Assembly (NCBI GenBank): GCA_021799405.1
Contig: JAJZAL010000324.1
Coordinates: forward strand, 1-5,114
Origin: Acidobacteriota bacterium
GTDB lineage: Bacteria; Acidobacteriota; Terriglobia; Terriglobales; Acidobacteriaceae
Length of the DNA stretch: 5,114 bases
Reading direction: 5' to 3'
The notes beneath the pieces are model-generated. The model ran no database searches. It was given only the letters and a program-made list of their open reading frames with translations, and was not told where the DNA came from. The first letter of the stretch is position 1. Each line of letters opens with the position of its first letter. The translations under genes and the position numbers were made by a program. Positions 5,016 to 5,114 of this stretch are shown here, piece by piece.

Positions 5016-5114
5016 CACGAGCCGCTTCATAAAGCCGATCAGGATCTTCGCATTCAGCGCGCCCGAGAAGACCTTCCAGCGCATCTGGCCCTTGTTGGTC
5101 ACCGTCGAAATCAC
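5016..5114 (-). pseudogene. IS630-type transposase fragment, cut by the window edge and truncated at its 3' side
   Basis: Reading leftwards from the right edge, the first 33 codons give STVTNKGQMRWKVFSG followed by ALNAKILIGFMKRLV. This is the segment of IS630-family DDE transposases just before the second catalytic Asp (normally within a V-F-L-I-L-D-N-x-x-x-H motif). Instead of that motif the frame continues with unrelated residues (HCVTLLFVTLDGRFQ) to a TAG at 4970-4968. The catalytic D-N and downstream E regions are therefore lost, and the copy cannot be active. The N-terminal part lies outside the window. Confidence 0.68.

Noticed and set aside
1..5114. CRISPR array, retron, toxin-antitoxin or defence cassette
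   Set aside because: I saw no regularly spaced DNA repeats, reverse transcriptase motifs or paired small toxin/antitoxin genes; the only regular repeats are at protein level in the DUF3106-type gene.

Overview
The window looks like a chromosomal segment of a moderately GC-rich bacterium, most likely of the phylum Acidobacteriota (class Terriglobia). That attribution is an inference. It rests on recalled resemblance of the sigma factor core, its membrane anti-sigma partner and the DUF3106-type protein behind them to genes in that group, not on a database search.

Layout. (1) Bases 1 to about 1704 look like the right end of an integrated element, which continues beyond the left edge. A small excisionase-like winged-helix gene (107-433, +) overlaps the start of a tyrosine recombinase/integrase gene (426-1616, +). 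The integrase runs up to the 3' end of a complete tRNA-Val(CAC) gene (1704-1778, -). This is the classic geometry of a genomic island or prophage inserted in the 3' part of a tRNA gene. The integrase keeps the first Arg, a hairpin Lys and the H-x-x-R box. It has Ser where the catalytic Tyr should be and Gln where the second His should be, so it is probably inactive. (2) Bases 1779-4350 look like native chromosome: an ECF sigma factor with an unusually long acidic N-terminal region (about 1910-2959, +), a single-pass membrane anti-sigma factor with an HxxxCxxC zinc motif (2984-3502, +), and a DUF3106-type exported or anchored protein with six perfectly spaced 18-residue repeats (about 3619-4350, +). 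All three lie on the same strand with small gaps and probably form an operon for envelope-signal-responsive transcription. (3) Bases 4351-5114 hold decayed mobile DNA on the minus strand: the C-terminal part of a large serine-recombinase-family protein (4366-4920), about 95 bases of unassigned sequence, and an IS630-type transposase fragment (5016-5114) entering from the right edge.

How the parts relate. The sigma/anti-sigma/DUF3106 group is bracketed by two mobile regions: a tRNA-anchored element on the left and recombinase/IS debris starting 15 bases after the DUF3106 stop codon on the right. I did not find a convincing new multi-gene system. The points most worth a second look are the Tyr-to-Ser integrase, the acidic extension on the sigma factor, and the regular 18-residue repeat array.
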